Shown here one piece after another: positions 44,299-52,830 of a stretch of DNA of 64,000 bases. Location of the stretch: assembly GCF_963666675.1 (NCBI RefSeq), contig NZ_OY762929.1, positions 4,560,001 to 4,624,000 on the forward strand, given 5' to 3'. The first letter of the stretch is position 1; the number at the start of each line of letters is the position of its first letter. Both the position numbers and the translations under genes were made by a program. The stretch is from an uncultured Desulfobacter sp. (lineage in GTDB: Bacteria > Desulfobacterota > Desulfobacteria > Desulfobacterales > Desulfobacteraceae). Under the pieces are notes generated by a model. The model was not told the origin of the DNA. It searched no databases and saw only the letters and a list, made by a program, of their open reading frames with translations.

Positions 44299-45345
44299 AT
44301 GCAGACACATTGGAAATTCTCAGACATCCTGTCCGACCCGGTGATTCGCAGCCGATGGCAGCGGGTAAAAAAATATTTTTTCCTCAGGGAATCCACCTAT
44401 GACATGACCAACCGCTGTAATATCCGGTGTGAAGGCTGTTATTTTTATGAAGGCGACAAACAATTCGTCACCGAGAATAACGACGCTGAATTGTGGCGGG
44501 ATCTGATGGTCAAGGAAAAGGAACGGGGCATCACCTTTGTGGTGCTGGCAGGGGCGGAACCGGCTTTGGTGCCGGAACTTCTGCAGACCTGCCACCGGGA
44601 AATCCCTCTGGGCGCCATCGCCTCCAACGGGTTAAAGTTCATCCCCGAAACGGTGGGCTACAGGATTCACATCTCCGTGTGGGGCAATGACCATACAAGC
44701 CAGGCCGTCCGCCGGGCGGACCGCATGCTTGAACGCCAGATCGAAAATTATAAAGCCGATCCCAGGGCGGTGTTTGTCTATACCTTTACCAGCGGCAACA
44801 TTGACCAGATACGGGATGTGGCCCCTATTCTTGCGGAAAACAACTGCCCGTTCACCTTTAATATGTTTTCCGCGCCGGTGGGATATACAGGCGATCTGCG
44901 GCATACCCCAGAGAGCCTGGCAAAAACCCGGGAGGTCATGCTGGAGATGCTGGAGACCTATCCCAGGCACCTGCTCTTTTCCCGCTATAACATCATGGCC
45001 CACACCCACGAACTGGGGCTGCATGATCTGTTCCAATGTTCCTATCCGAGAATGAACCCCCATGAAGATGTGGGCTTAGGCAAGACATTCAGACAATACC
45101 GGGCGGATCTGACCTGGGACAGAAGCGCAGCCTGCTGTGTGCCGGATACGGACTGTGCGGACTGCCGCCACTACGCGGCCGGCAGCGCCGTTGTCACGGC
45201 ACGGCTTTTCAGGCATGCAACAGATCCCGAAACCTTCAAGGCCTGGCTGGATTATGTGGACACCTATCTGGCCATATGGGTTATGGGGTATGAAAAAGGA
45301 GAAAACCTGAGCCCTGAATTTGTCGAACCGCCCGGCAGAACCTGA
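44299..45345 (+). CDS. radical SAM enzyme B
   Basis: Protein of 348 residues with Cys40, Cys44 and Cys47 in YDMTNRCNIRCEGCYFYEG for the SAM cluster. LAGAEPALVPE replaces the usual GGEP motif, and YRIHISVWGNDHTSQ matches the inner strand of enzyme A at 34353. C-terminal cysteines CCVPDTDCADC could hold a second cluster. The shared N-terminal layout (xxYDxTNRCNxRCxGC, then EKERGxxxxxL) marks enzymes A and B as one subfamily specific to this locus. They may modify acyl chains on ACPs, for example by cyclisation or C-H functionalisation; this is inference. It follows ACP 3 directly. Confidence 0.87.
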   Translation: MQTHWKFSDILSDPVIRSRWQRVKKYFFLRESTYDMTNRCNIRCEGCYFYEGDKQFVTENNDAELWRDLMVKEKERGITFVVLAGAEPALVPELLQTCHREIPLGAIASNGLKFIPETVGYRIHISVWGNDHTSQAVRRADRMLERQIENYKADPRAVFVYTFTSGNIDQIRDVAPILAENNCPFTFNMFSAPVGYTGDLRHTPESLAKTREVMLEMLETYPRHLLFSRYNIMAHTHELGLHDLFQCSYPRMNPHEDVGLGKTFRQYRADLTWDRSAACCVPDTDCADCRHYAAGSAVVTARLFRHATDPETFKAWLDYVDTYLAIWVMGYEKGENLSPEFVEPPGRT

Positions 45346-45346
45346 T

Positions 45347-46213
45347 ATGGAAAAATCCGTTACCCAGGTGCCGTTGACCATCGACCTATATCCCCACTTC
45401 ATGGACCATTGTTTTGCAGGCAAGGCGGTGTTCCCGGCTGTGGAGGCGTTGAAGGTTCTGGCCGGGGCAATGCAAGAGAGCAATCTTTTAACATCGACCC
45501 TTAATCCACGACACATAAGCGATGCCCGGTTCAATAAATTTCTTGTACTTGAACCCGGTCAACGAACCATTGAGGCCCTGTGCAACATCCGCCCCATCAA
45601 TGACAAGCAGGTTTCGCTCTCCCTGGCCACCCGGTTTTCCACAAAAAACGGTGCCATGACACGCATCCAAGAGCACTGCACGGCAACATTCAGTGCCGAA
45701 TCAGAATCCCCCCCAAAGGTGTCGCCCCCCCGGATAGAAGAAGGAGACGCGCCCGTATTCAAGGCAGCCGCCCACAGCATATACCGGGAACTTGTGCCGT
45801 TCAAACCGGCCTTTCACTCCATTCAAGGAGACCTACAGCTTTCCCGGTCCGGCGCATGTGCAACGGTTAAAGCACTGCCGGATGATCCCAATGATTCATT
45901 TAAAACCGTTCTGGGATCAGGATTCCCCCTGGACGGTGCCTTTCATGCCGGATGCGTCTGGAGCCAGCGTTTTTTCGGCATTGTGGCCTTTCCGGTTGGA
46001 TTTGAGAAACGGGTTATTTACACGCCCGCGGTGGAACATAAAATTTACACGGCCCGGGTAGTCCCCCGGTATCAAACCCGCGGGATGTTAGGATTTGATA
46101 TATGGATTATGGATGACCAGGAAAATCTGTGCGAGGCCGTGTGCGGGGTAATGATGCGGGATGTCAGCGGCGGCACCGTCAAGCCGCCGGCATGGATCCG
46201 GGAGGGCATTTAA
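45347..46213 (+). CDS. PKS-type dehydratase (double hotdog)
   Basis: Protein of 288 residues. His21 in MDHCFAGKAVFP fits the HxxxGxxxxP motif of polyketide synthase dehydratases. Asp196 and His200 in GFPLDGAFHAGCVW fit their DxxxQ/H motif. The overall size suits a free-standing double-hotdog dehydratase. It should remove water from a beta-hydroxyacyl-ACP, leaving a double bond. It is a second, different dehydratase besides the FabZ-like one at 39628. The ATG lies 1 nt after the radical SAM stop, and the stop overlaps the next start as TAATG. Confidence 0.8.
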   Translation: MEKSVTQVPLTIDLYPHFMDHCFAGKAVFPAVEALKVLAGAMQESNLLTSTLNPRHISDARFNKFLVLEPGQRTIEALCNIRPINDKQVSLSLATRFSTKNGAMTRIQEHCTATFSAESESPPKVSPPRIEEGDAPVFKAAAHSIYRELVPFKPAFHSIQGDLQLSRSGACATVKALPDDPNDSFKTVLGSGFPLDGAFHAGCVWSQRFFGIVAFPVGFEKRVIYTPAVEHKIYTARVVPRYQTRGMLGFDIWIMDDQENLCEAVCGVMMRDVSGGTVKPPAWIREGI

Positions 46214-46818
46214 TGATCTTCACATCCTTTTGCCTGCTGGCCTATGTTGCAGGAGCTGTAAACGCGTCCATTCTTATCCTCAAGCTGCGCACCACACAAG
46301 ACCCGCGGACCCTCTACAGTAAAAATGCGGGGGCAAGCAATGTATACAGGATACTGGGTTGGAAATGGGCCGGTTTGGTGCTCATAATTGATGTGGCCAA
46401 AGCGTTTCTGATTTCGGCGGCGGCATTTCAGTTGCTGTCCGTGCCCGCAGCCCTCTGGGCGGGATTTTTTCTGCTCCTTGGGAACCGATTCCCATGCTTT
46501 CACAGGTTTCAGGGGGGCAAAGGCGTTGCCCATTTCATCGGTTTTTCCCTGTTTCTCACCCCGCTATTTACGGTGTTGGCTCTGGCCGGATGGTGTGTGG
46601 GATATCTTGTTTTCCGCCACGCCTTTGCAGGCTCCATGGTGCTTACGGCGATTCTCGGCATGGGGCTTGTTCGCACCCCGGGAACAGATTTCATCGGCAT
46701 CGCCGGGGTCATTGCGTGTATGGGGTTTATCGTACTCAACCACCGAAACAACCTGCTTGACCTTGTATCCAAACATCAAAGCAGGGATGCTTCAAAAAAT
46801 GCGGATGGGGCACCATGA
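46213..46818 (+). CDS. PlsY-like glycerol-3-phosphate acyltransferase
   Basis: Membrane protein of 201 residues. GAVNASILI, then LYSKNAGASNVYRILGWKWA (GSKNPGATNVLR-like motif) and LLGNRFPCFHRFQGGKGVAHFIG (GHxFPVFxxFxGGKGVA-like) match the PlsY active site, with some changes. PlsY transfers an acyl group from acyl-phosphate to glycerol-3-phosphate. A dedicated copy inside this locus suggests that its acyl chain goes into glycerolipids. A housekeeping plsY is expected elsewhere. It is coupled on both sides (1-nt overlap upstream, 4-nt overlap downstream). Confidence 0.85.
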   Translation: MIFTSFCLLAYVAGAVNASILILKLRTTQDPRTLYSKNAGASNVYRILGWKWAGLVLIIDVAKAFLISAAAFQLLSVPAALWAGFFLLLGNRFPCFHRFQGGKGVAHFIGFSLFLTPLFTVLALAGWCVGYLVFRHAFAGSMVLTAILGMGLVRTPGTDFIGIAGVIACMGFIVLNHRNNLLDLVSKHQSRDASKNADGAP

Positions 46819-47528
46819 CACCGGCACCTGAAAACCCCTGGACCTTTTTTGACAGGCTGTACTGCATCTCCCTGCGGGACCGCACCGACCGCCGGGAGCG
46901 TGCCCGAATTGAATTTGCGCGCATGGGCATTGATCAACGCGTGGAATTTATCCTGGTGGATAAAGATCACACCGATCCCTGCCGGGGGATCTTTGCATCC
47001 CATCTGCTGTGCATGGAAAAAGCCCTTGATGCCGGGGCACAGCAATGGGTGGTCTTTGAAGATGACGTGGTGTTTCGCAGGTATTCCCCGAACATTTTAA
47101 ATTCGGCCGTCAACTACCTGTCAAGCCACCACAACTGGACCCTGCTCTTTTTGGGATGTCTGATCACAGGCAGTTCAAAAACCGACAATCCAGGGATAAA
47201 AAAAATCCGATACCAGGCATTGGCCCATGCCTATGCCGTCAACTGCGCCTTTGGAGAAAAGATCCTAGAGCAATCCTGGTACGGAACACCCTATGACACG
47301 ATGCTCAAAACTTTAGGTAGCGACTATTTGGGAACGACGCCCTTTTTTGCCTTCCAGAGCAATGCGGCAACGGACAATGATGCCTGCCTTGGCCTGGACC
47401 GGCTCCGGCGCTGTTTCGGCGGCCTTGGATTCATCCAGCGGGCCACCGAATTTTTCCATGCCCATCGCCTGTTGGTCATTTTCGGTCATTTGGTGCTCCT
47501 CTCAATTCTTGCAGTGTGTATATGGTAA
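46815..47528 (+). CDS. GT25-like glycosyltransferase with C-terminal membrane helix
   Basis: Protein of 237 residues. FFDRLYCISLRDRTDRRERA at the start and QQWVVFEDDVVFRRYSPNIL (ED-D acidic motif) place it with the LPS-type glycosyltransferase family 25. The last 25 residues (LLVIFGHLVLLSILAVCIW) form a membrane anchor. It may add a sugar to the lipid product at the inner membrane. Donor and acceptor are unknown. It overlaps both neighbours by 4 and 7 nt, so it is translated together with the PlsY-like and MMPL genes. Confidence 0.75.
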   Translation: MTPAPENPWTFFDRLYCISLRDRTDRRERARIEFARMGIDQRVEFILVDKDHTDPCRGIFASHLLCMEKALDAGAQQWVVFEDDVVFRRYSPNILNSAVNYLSSHHNWTLLFLGCLITGSSKTDNPGIKKIRYQALAHAYAVNCAFGEKILEQSWYGTPYDTMLKTLGSDYLGTTPFFAFQSNAATDNDACLGLDRLRRCFGGLGFIQRATEFFHAHRLLVIFGHLVLLSILAVCIW

Positions 47529-50500
47529 ATTCGCAAAAAAAAGACAAACAGCTGAACATCGGTCTGTTGATCATCACGATCCTTGCTGCGGCATTCATGC
47601 TCGTTGTCAGCTTCCAGAGGCTTCACGTTGAAACCGATATCACGGCATCGCTGCCGGCCCACAACCCGGTGATCCAAGATGCCCTTTACTTTTTTGACCA
47701 CCATCCCATCCAGGACCGGGTCGTGATCAGTGCGAGCCTCGGCACCCATGATCCGGACCGGCTGGTAAAATTCGCCGCCAGGGTCGAAAAACAGCTTTCG
47801 GCCTCGGGCCTGTTCAGCAGTGTGGGCATGGACCACTACCAGGAGATCATGCCCGAACTGATGACCCTGGTGGTCAAAACCCTGCCCGTTCAATTCACCC
47901 GGGCCCAGCTTGAGAGCCAGGTTGCGCCCCAACTCACACCGGATGCTGTTAGGGAAACATTGTCACAGACCTATAACCGACTATTGAGTCTTGATGAGGT
48001 GGGCACATCCGAATATATCGCCCTTGATCCCCTGGGATTGAAAAACATTGTTCTGGCAAGGCTTAAATCCCTGGCCCCGGTGGATCACTTCAACATTTAT
48101 AAAGGCAGACTGCTGTCCCAGGATTCACGGCACTGCATGATCATGGCCACGCCCAAAGGGTCGGGCACGGACTCTAAATTTGCCGCCCGGGCCATGGATC
48201 TGATCCGTGACATCCAGAATAAGGCCCAGACACAGTTTATCCAACCCGGAGAGCACCCCCGTCTCACGTCAGTGGGCGCATTCAGGGCCGCCTATGACAA
48301 TGAAAGAATCATCAAAAAAGATGTGCAGACCGCCATCTTCATTGCCACGGCAGCCATCATCATCCTGCTGTTTCTGGCCTTTCCCCGGCCGTGGATCGGG
48401 ATTCTGGCCCTGGTGCCCGCCATGTTCGGCACCATTGCGGGTCTGTTTGCCTATTCGCTGTTGTACGACAATATTTCCCTGATCGTTCTGGGGTTCGGCG
48501 GAGCCATCATCTCCATCACCATCGACCACGGCATCACCTATCTGCTGTTTCTGGACCAGCCCCGGAAAACATCGGGCAGGCAGGCGTCCACGGAGGTGCG
48601 GGCCGTGGGCCTGGTGGCCACCCTGACCACGGTATGCGCGTTCCTCTCTTTGGGGATGAGTGATTTTAAAATCCTTGAAGAGCTTGGTAAATTTACGGCG
48701 CTGGGCATGGGCTTCTCCTTTATATTTATTCATTCCCTGTTCCCCAGGATCGTGCCCATGCTGCGCCCGGCCAAACAGCGGCCCCTTCCCCTCCAACGCC
48801 TGGTCAATGCCCTGATCATCCCCGGCAACGGCGGGGCCTGGTTTGCCCTGGCCGTGACACTGGGCCTGGTGTGGTTTGCCTGGCCGGTCTTTCATGTGGA
48901 TCTGTCCGCCATGAGTACCGTGAGCCGGGAAACCTGGGATGCGGATGCAAAATTCTATGAGACCTGGGGCAAAGGATTTACAGGTAAATCCCACCTCATG
49001 CTGACGGCCGACTCAATCCCGGCACTGCAGGACTTAAGCGACCAGCTGGCGGACAAAGTGGCTGCCGTTCAGACCCCAGGCGTACCGGCTTCGGGGACCA
49101 CCCTTTCAATGATATTTCCGGGAAAAACAAAAAAACAAAAAAATTATGAAGCCTGGGTCCAATTCTGGAGCAAAGAGCGGGTCGATACACTCAAACAAAA
49201 TATGGGCCGGGAGGCGGAACGCCTCGGTTTTACCAGTGATGCCTTTGATCCGTTTTTAGAATTACTTGCCCCCACCGATCTTCCGGACGGACCAATAACA
49301 ATTTCCCCGTCCCTCTATCCCATGATGGGCATTTCCCAGCCAAAATCTGCCAACGGCCAATGGGTATGGACCACAAGTCTGATGCGCAACCCGGATGTGG
49401 ATGAAAAAACGTTTTATGAGGCGTTCAGCAAAGCTGCCACCGTGTTTGAACCCCAGTTGTTTTCTAACACTTTAGGCAGCATTTTATATTCAACCTTTGC
49501 CAAAATGTTTTTCATCATTGCCGGGGCGGTTCTGATTCTGCTGTTCGTCTTTTTTCTGGACATCAAACTGACCCTCATCACCATGCTGCCGGTCTTTTTT
49601 GCCTTTATCGGCACCCTGGGCACCATGAAGCTTTCAGGGCACGACCTGGATATCCCCGCACTGATGCTCTCCATCATCGTATTCGGTATCGGCATTGACT
49701 TCTCGTTGTTCTTTGTACGTGCTTACCAGCGCTATCGAGACGAATCCCACCCATCGGTTGAACTGATACGCCTGGCCGTATTCATGGCAGGAATTTCCAC
49801 CATGATCGGGTTCGGGGTGATGGGCCTGGCCGAGCATTCGCTTTTGCAAAGCGCAGGCATTGCCTCCCTTCTGGGCATCGGTTTCTGCCTTGGCGGCGCC
49901 TTTTTGATCCTGCCGCCCCTGCTGCGCCGGTATTTTATTTTATCCACCACGGCGTCAACGGTGTGCCAGGCCCCAAATGCCTCTGCCGCATCCCGGATTC
50001 TTGCCAGGTACCGCACGGCCGAAGCATATCCCAGAATGTTCGCCCGGTTTAAACTGAAACTGGACCCCATGTTCAAGGAACTACCCGACATTTTGTCGGG
50101 CAAAAAGGGTGTTTCCCGGATCATGGACATCGGCACAGGCTTGGGCGTTCCGGCCTGTTTTCTTCTCGAACGATTTCCCCGCGCCCGTATATTCGGTATA
50201 GAACCTGATCCCGAAAGCCGGCGGATCAGTGCAATGGCAGTCTTCGGCCAGGGAAATATTGACCTGGGCGGCGCCCCGGATATCCCTTCGGTCTCCGGAC
50301 CTGTGCACCTGGCCCTGATGCTGGATATGACCCATTTTTTAACACCCGATGAATTCAGGCAAACCTTAAAAAAAATCAAGTCAGCCATGGCGCCCGGCGG
50401 ATCACTCATTATCCGGGCAATTATCCCCCCGGACAAGAGTTCCACACTGGCCTGGCCCATTGAAGCGCTGAAGCTGAAACTAAAGGGGGTGGTCCCCCAT

Positions 50501-50620
50501 TACCTGTCTGTGCAAGAGATCACAAATTTTATCAACCAGGCGAATTTTATCTTGGCAGAGACCAAGATCTCCGGTAACAATGCCGAAACCGTCTGGTTTG
50601 TCGCAAAGGTGTCCCCATGA
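47522..50620 (+). CDS. MMPL/RND exporter fused to a SAM-dependent methyltransferase
   Basis: Protein of 1032 residues. Residues 1-800 are an RND/MMPL transporter: a single N-terminal helix, a periplasmic loop, a bundle of helices with IISITIDHGITYLLFLDQP (acidic/His helix) near residue 340, a second loop and a second bundle with FGIGIDFSLFFVRAYQRY. Residues 840-1030 form a class I methyltransferase: RIMDIGTGLGVPACFLLERF (SAM motif I) and SVSGPVHLALMLDMTHFL. In related loci these are separate genes. A fusion could couple methylation of the product with transport. The start ATG overlaps the GT25 stop by 7 nt. Confidence 0.87.
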   Translation: MVNSQKKDKQLNIGLLIITILAAAFMLVVSFQRLHVETDITASLPAHNPVIQDALYFFDHHPIQDRVVISASLGTHDPDRLVKFAARVEKQLSASGLFSSVGMDHYQEIMPELMTLVVKTLPVQFTRAQLESQVAPQLTPDAVRETLSQTYNRLLSLDEVGTSEYIALDPLGLKNIVLARLKSLAPVDHFNIYKGRLLSQDSRHCMIMATPKGSGTDSKFAARAMDLIRDIQNKAQTQFIQPGEHPRLTSVGAFRAAYDNERIIKKDVQTAIFIATAAIIILLFLAFPRPWIGILALVPAMFGTIAGLFAYSLLYDNISLIVLGFGGAIISITIDHGITYLLFLDQPRKTSGRQASTEVRAVGLVATLTTVCAFLSLGMSDFKILEELGKFTALGMGFSFIFIHSLFPRIVPMLRPAKQRPLPLQRLVNALIIPGNGGAWFALAVTLGLVWFAWPVFHVDLSAMSTVSRETWDADAKFYETWGKGFTGKSHLMLTADSIPALQDLSDQLADKVAAVQTPGVPASGTTLSMIFPGKTKKQKNYEAWVQFWSKERVDTLKQNMGREAERLGFTSDAFDPFLELLAPTDLPDGPITISPSLYPMMGISQPKSANGQWVWTTSLMRNPDVDEKTFYEAFSKAATVFEPQLFSNTLGSILYSTFAKMFFIIAGAVLILLFVFFLDIKLTLITMLPVFFAFIGTLGTMKLSGHDLDIPALMLSIIVFGIGIDFSLFFVRAYQRYRDESHPSVELIRLAVFMAGISTMIGFGVMGLAEHSLLQSAGIASLLGIGFCLGGAFLILPPLLRRYFILSTTASTVCQAPNASAASRILARYRTAEAYPRMFARFKLKLDPMFKELPDILSGKKGVSRIMDIGTGLGVPACFLLERFPRARIFGIEPDPESRRISAMAVFGQGNIDLGGAPDIPSVSGPVHLALMLDMTHFLTPDEFRQTLKKIKSAMAPGGSLIIRAIIPPDKSSTLAWPIEALKLKLKGVVPHYLSVQEITNFINQANFILAETKISGNNAETVWFVAKVSP

Positions 50621-51681
50621 ATATCTGTACCAGTCATAACATTGGTTGTGCCGGAAATTTTGAATTTTCCAAACAAAAAATTGATGATGCCGTATCGGGC
50701 AACAGGCTTCTCTCCATGGAGGTTGAACTAAGCCTGCGGTGCAATTTTCGATGCAGTTATTGTTATGTGCCCCATGATTCCTATTATGACAATGAACTCA
50801 CCCTTGACGAAATCTTTGGGGTCATTTTGCAGGCCAAGGCACTTGGGGCCGGAAAGATTATTCTGTTGGGCGGTGAGCCCAGCATCTATCCCCATATCCG
50901 GGAGGTCATTCAATTTTTAGGCGACCACAATTTGGAAATCGAAATGTTCACCAACGGCACCGGCATTACCCCGGCGTTTGGGGGCGAACTTCACGACGCC
51001 GGGGTCAGGGTTGTCCTGAAAATGAACTCCTTTGATGAGGGCAGGCAGGATACGCTGGCAGGTAAAAAAGGGGCGTTTAATATTATCCACAACGCCCTGG
51101 CCAACCTTAAAGGGGCGGGCTATCCGGCCAAAGATGCCTTTCTTGCCCTGAGCACCATTATCTGCCGCCAGAACCGGGATGAACTGACCCGGCTGTGGGC
51201 CTGGATCAGGGACAATAACATGGCGCCCTATTTTGAAATCATTACCCCCCAGGGCCAGGCAAAAAACAACCCGGCCCTGGAACTCAATCCCCTTGAACTT
51301 AAAGAGGTGTTCGAAGAGATCTGTGCCCTAGACCAAAAGCGCTACGGCATTGAATGGGAGCCCCAGCCCCCGCTCATGGGCAACCAGTGCATGCGGCACC
51401 AATTCTCCTGCACCGTCACCTCCATCGGCAATGTCCAGCCCTGCGTGGGCATCACAAAATCCATAGGAAACATACGCAAAACCCGCCTGAAGGATATTCT
51501 GGCGCGCTCACAGGATCTTCGCCTGCTTAAAAATCACCGGCAGACCCTCAAGGGGTACTGCCACACCTGTGAAAAGAACGATACCTGTTACGGATGCCGG
51601 GGCGCCGCCTTCCAGGTCACCGGTGACATCCTGGCCTCGGACCCCCTGTGCTGGCGTAACCCGGACAATCTGCCCCCCTGA
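50617..51681 (+). CDS. radical SAM/SPASM enzyme
   Basis: Protein of 354 residues. Cys42, Cys46 and Cys49 in LRCNFRCSYCYVPHDSYYD form the SAM cluster site, followed by ILLGGEPSIYPHI. The C-terminal part has the SPASM cysteines: CMRHQFSC, VQPCVG, CHTCEKNDTCYGCRG and a final Cys in DPLCW, which bind two auxiliary clusters. SPASM enzymes modify peptides, proteins or small molecules. Here no precursor peptide is seen, so the acyl product or a carrier protein might be the target. It is the last gene of the locus, overlapping the MMPL fusion by 4 nt. Confidence 0.88.
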   Translation: MNICTSHNIGCAGNFEFSKQKIDDAVSGNRLLSMEVELSLRCNFRCSYCYVPHDSYYDNELTLDEIFGVILQAKALGAGKIILLGGEPSIYPHIREVIQFLGDHNLEIEMFTNGTGITPAFGGELHDAGVRVVLKMNSFDEGRQDTLAGKKGAFNIIHNALANLKGAGYPAKDAFLALSTIICRQNRDELTRLWAWIRDNNMAPYFEIITPQGQAKNNPALELNPLELKEVFEEICALDQKRYGIEWEPQPPLMGNQCMRHQFSCTVTSIGNVQPCVGITKSIGNIRKTRLKDILARSQDLRLLKNHRQTLKGYCHTCEKNDTCYGCRGAAFQVTGDILASDPLCWRNPDNLPP

Positions 51682-51787
51682 AATTGCAGGCAATGGGAGG
51701 CGGTAAAGTGACTGGGTTCCATCAAACTGTCGGGCATTGAAATAATCGTTTGACAGGGTATGTCCAAAATCAAATTTCAGACTTTGG

Positions 51788-51817
51788 TTGACAAAAAGCA
51801 AGCGACTATCCTAAGAT
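51788..51817 (+). promoter_or_regulatory. predicted promoter for the HDOD signalling block
   Basis: TTGACA (51788-51793) and TAAGAT (51812-51817) are 18 nt apart. They lie 150 nt before the HDOD gene. The rest of the 51682-51964 gap contains nothing I recognise. Confidence 0.5.
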
Positions 51818-51964
51818 TCTAAAATACACATAGCAATACGTTCCCAATAACAAGATCTATGACCCGAATCCTGCGAAATTCAGCCCCGCGATCCACTCTG
51901 TGATGCCTCTGTCACCGTGGACTGAATTTGGCACATACAACGTATCCTAAAGTAAGGAACGCTT

Positions 51965-52816
51965 TTGGCTCATTTAATCAAAATCACTGATATTATAGAA
52001 AATGCCGGATCATTATTAACACTGCCGGATATCTGTATGCAGCTCAAACGCCTGGTTGCAGATCCGGCGTCATCAATGGAAGATCTCTCCGGGTTGATCT
52101 CTAAAGATCCGGCTCTGACCGCAAGATTATTGAAAATAGTAAACAGTCCCCTCTATTACTTCCCGCGAAGAATTTCCTCGGTTGCCGAAGCGATTCCCCT
52201 TATCGGCGCATCTCAACTCTATACCTTAGCACTGGCAACAACCGCTGCGGCCATCATCCAAACCGTTGGCGGAGGCTATATTGAAGTAAAAACCCTTTGG
52301 AAAAAGGCCGTTTATTCCGGGATCAATGCCAAAGCCATCAATCCAAACAACTCACAGGACGGTGAAACCCTTTTTGTTGCAGGCCTGCTGAGCAATATCG
52401 GGGCATTGGCGGTTATAAAACATGCCCCGGAGATTGCGTTAACAGCCATAGGGCCGCCGAATAAAGGACAATTTCACTGGCAGCGGGAAAAAGAGGTGCT
52501 CGGCTTTACGGTGGCCGAGGTCAGCGGGGCTTTGCTCAAATCCTGGAATCTGCCCGATGACATAGTAGTTCCGGTCAGTTGCCAGCACACACCGGACACC
52601 CGAAATCCTTATTTTGTCTCCTGCTGCATCCTCCATGTTGCCGTAAGACTGGCCTGGGACATCGTTGAGAAACCCCAGGGCGCATCGGCAGATTATCGAA
52701 AAGCAATAAGCAAAGAGCACTTGGCACAACTGGGGCTGGACGACGAAACCTTGGAAACAAAGGTGTCGGAAATCAATGAATTTGCACCGGAAATAGTAAA
52801 TCTTTTCAAGATTTGA
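51965..52816 (+). CDS. HDOD domain protein
   Basis: Protein of 283 residues made of one HDOD domain (LTARLLKIVNSPLYYFPRRI, VAEAIPLIGASQLYTLALAT, LFVAGLLSNIGALAVIKHAP). HDOD domains are HD-like but lack metal chemistry and act in signalling. The start is TTG at 51965, with AAGGA about 7 nt upstream; no ATG lies nearby that would keep the N-terminal helix. The next gene starts within 20 nt. It is the first member of a four-gene signalling block. Confidence 0.85.
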   Translation: MAHLIKITDIIENAGSLLTLPDICMQLKRLVADPASSMEDLSGLISKDPALTARLLKIVNSPLYYFPRRISSVAEAIPLIGASQLYTLALATTAAAIIQTVGGGYIEVKTLWKKAVYSGINAKAINPNNSQDGETLFVAGLLSNIGALAVIKHAPEIALTAIGPPNKGQFHWQREKEVLGFTVAEVSGALLKSWNLPDDIVVPVSCQHTPDTRNPYFVSCCILHVAVRLAWDIVEKPQGASADYRKAISKEHLAQLGLDDETLETKVSEINEFAPEIVNLFKI

Positions 52817-52830
52817 AGGTCACTTTACCT

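Noticed and set aside
27019..51681. Straight call as an aryl polyene cluster
   Set aside because: KS/CLF, ACPs, dehydratase, MMPL and thioesterase fit, but the radical SAM set, FakAB-like, PlsY-like and BtrH parts do not, and no ammonia lyase, ketoreductase or acyl ligase is present.
51508..51801. 97-codon minus-strand frame after the SPASM gene
   Set aside because: Half of it is antisense to the SPASM cysteines, and the rest has no start signal or family.
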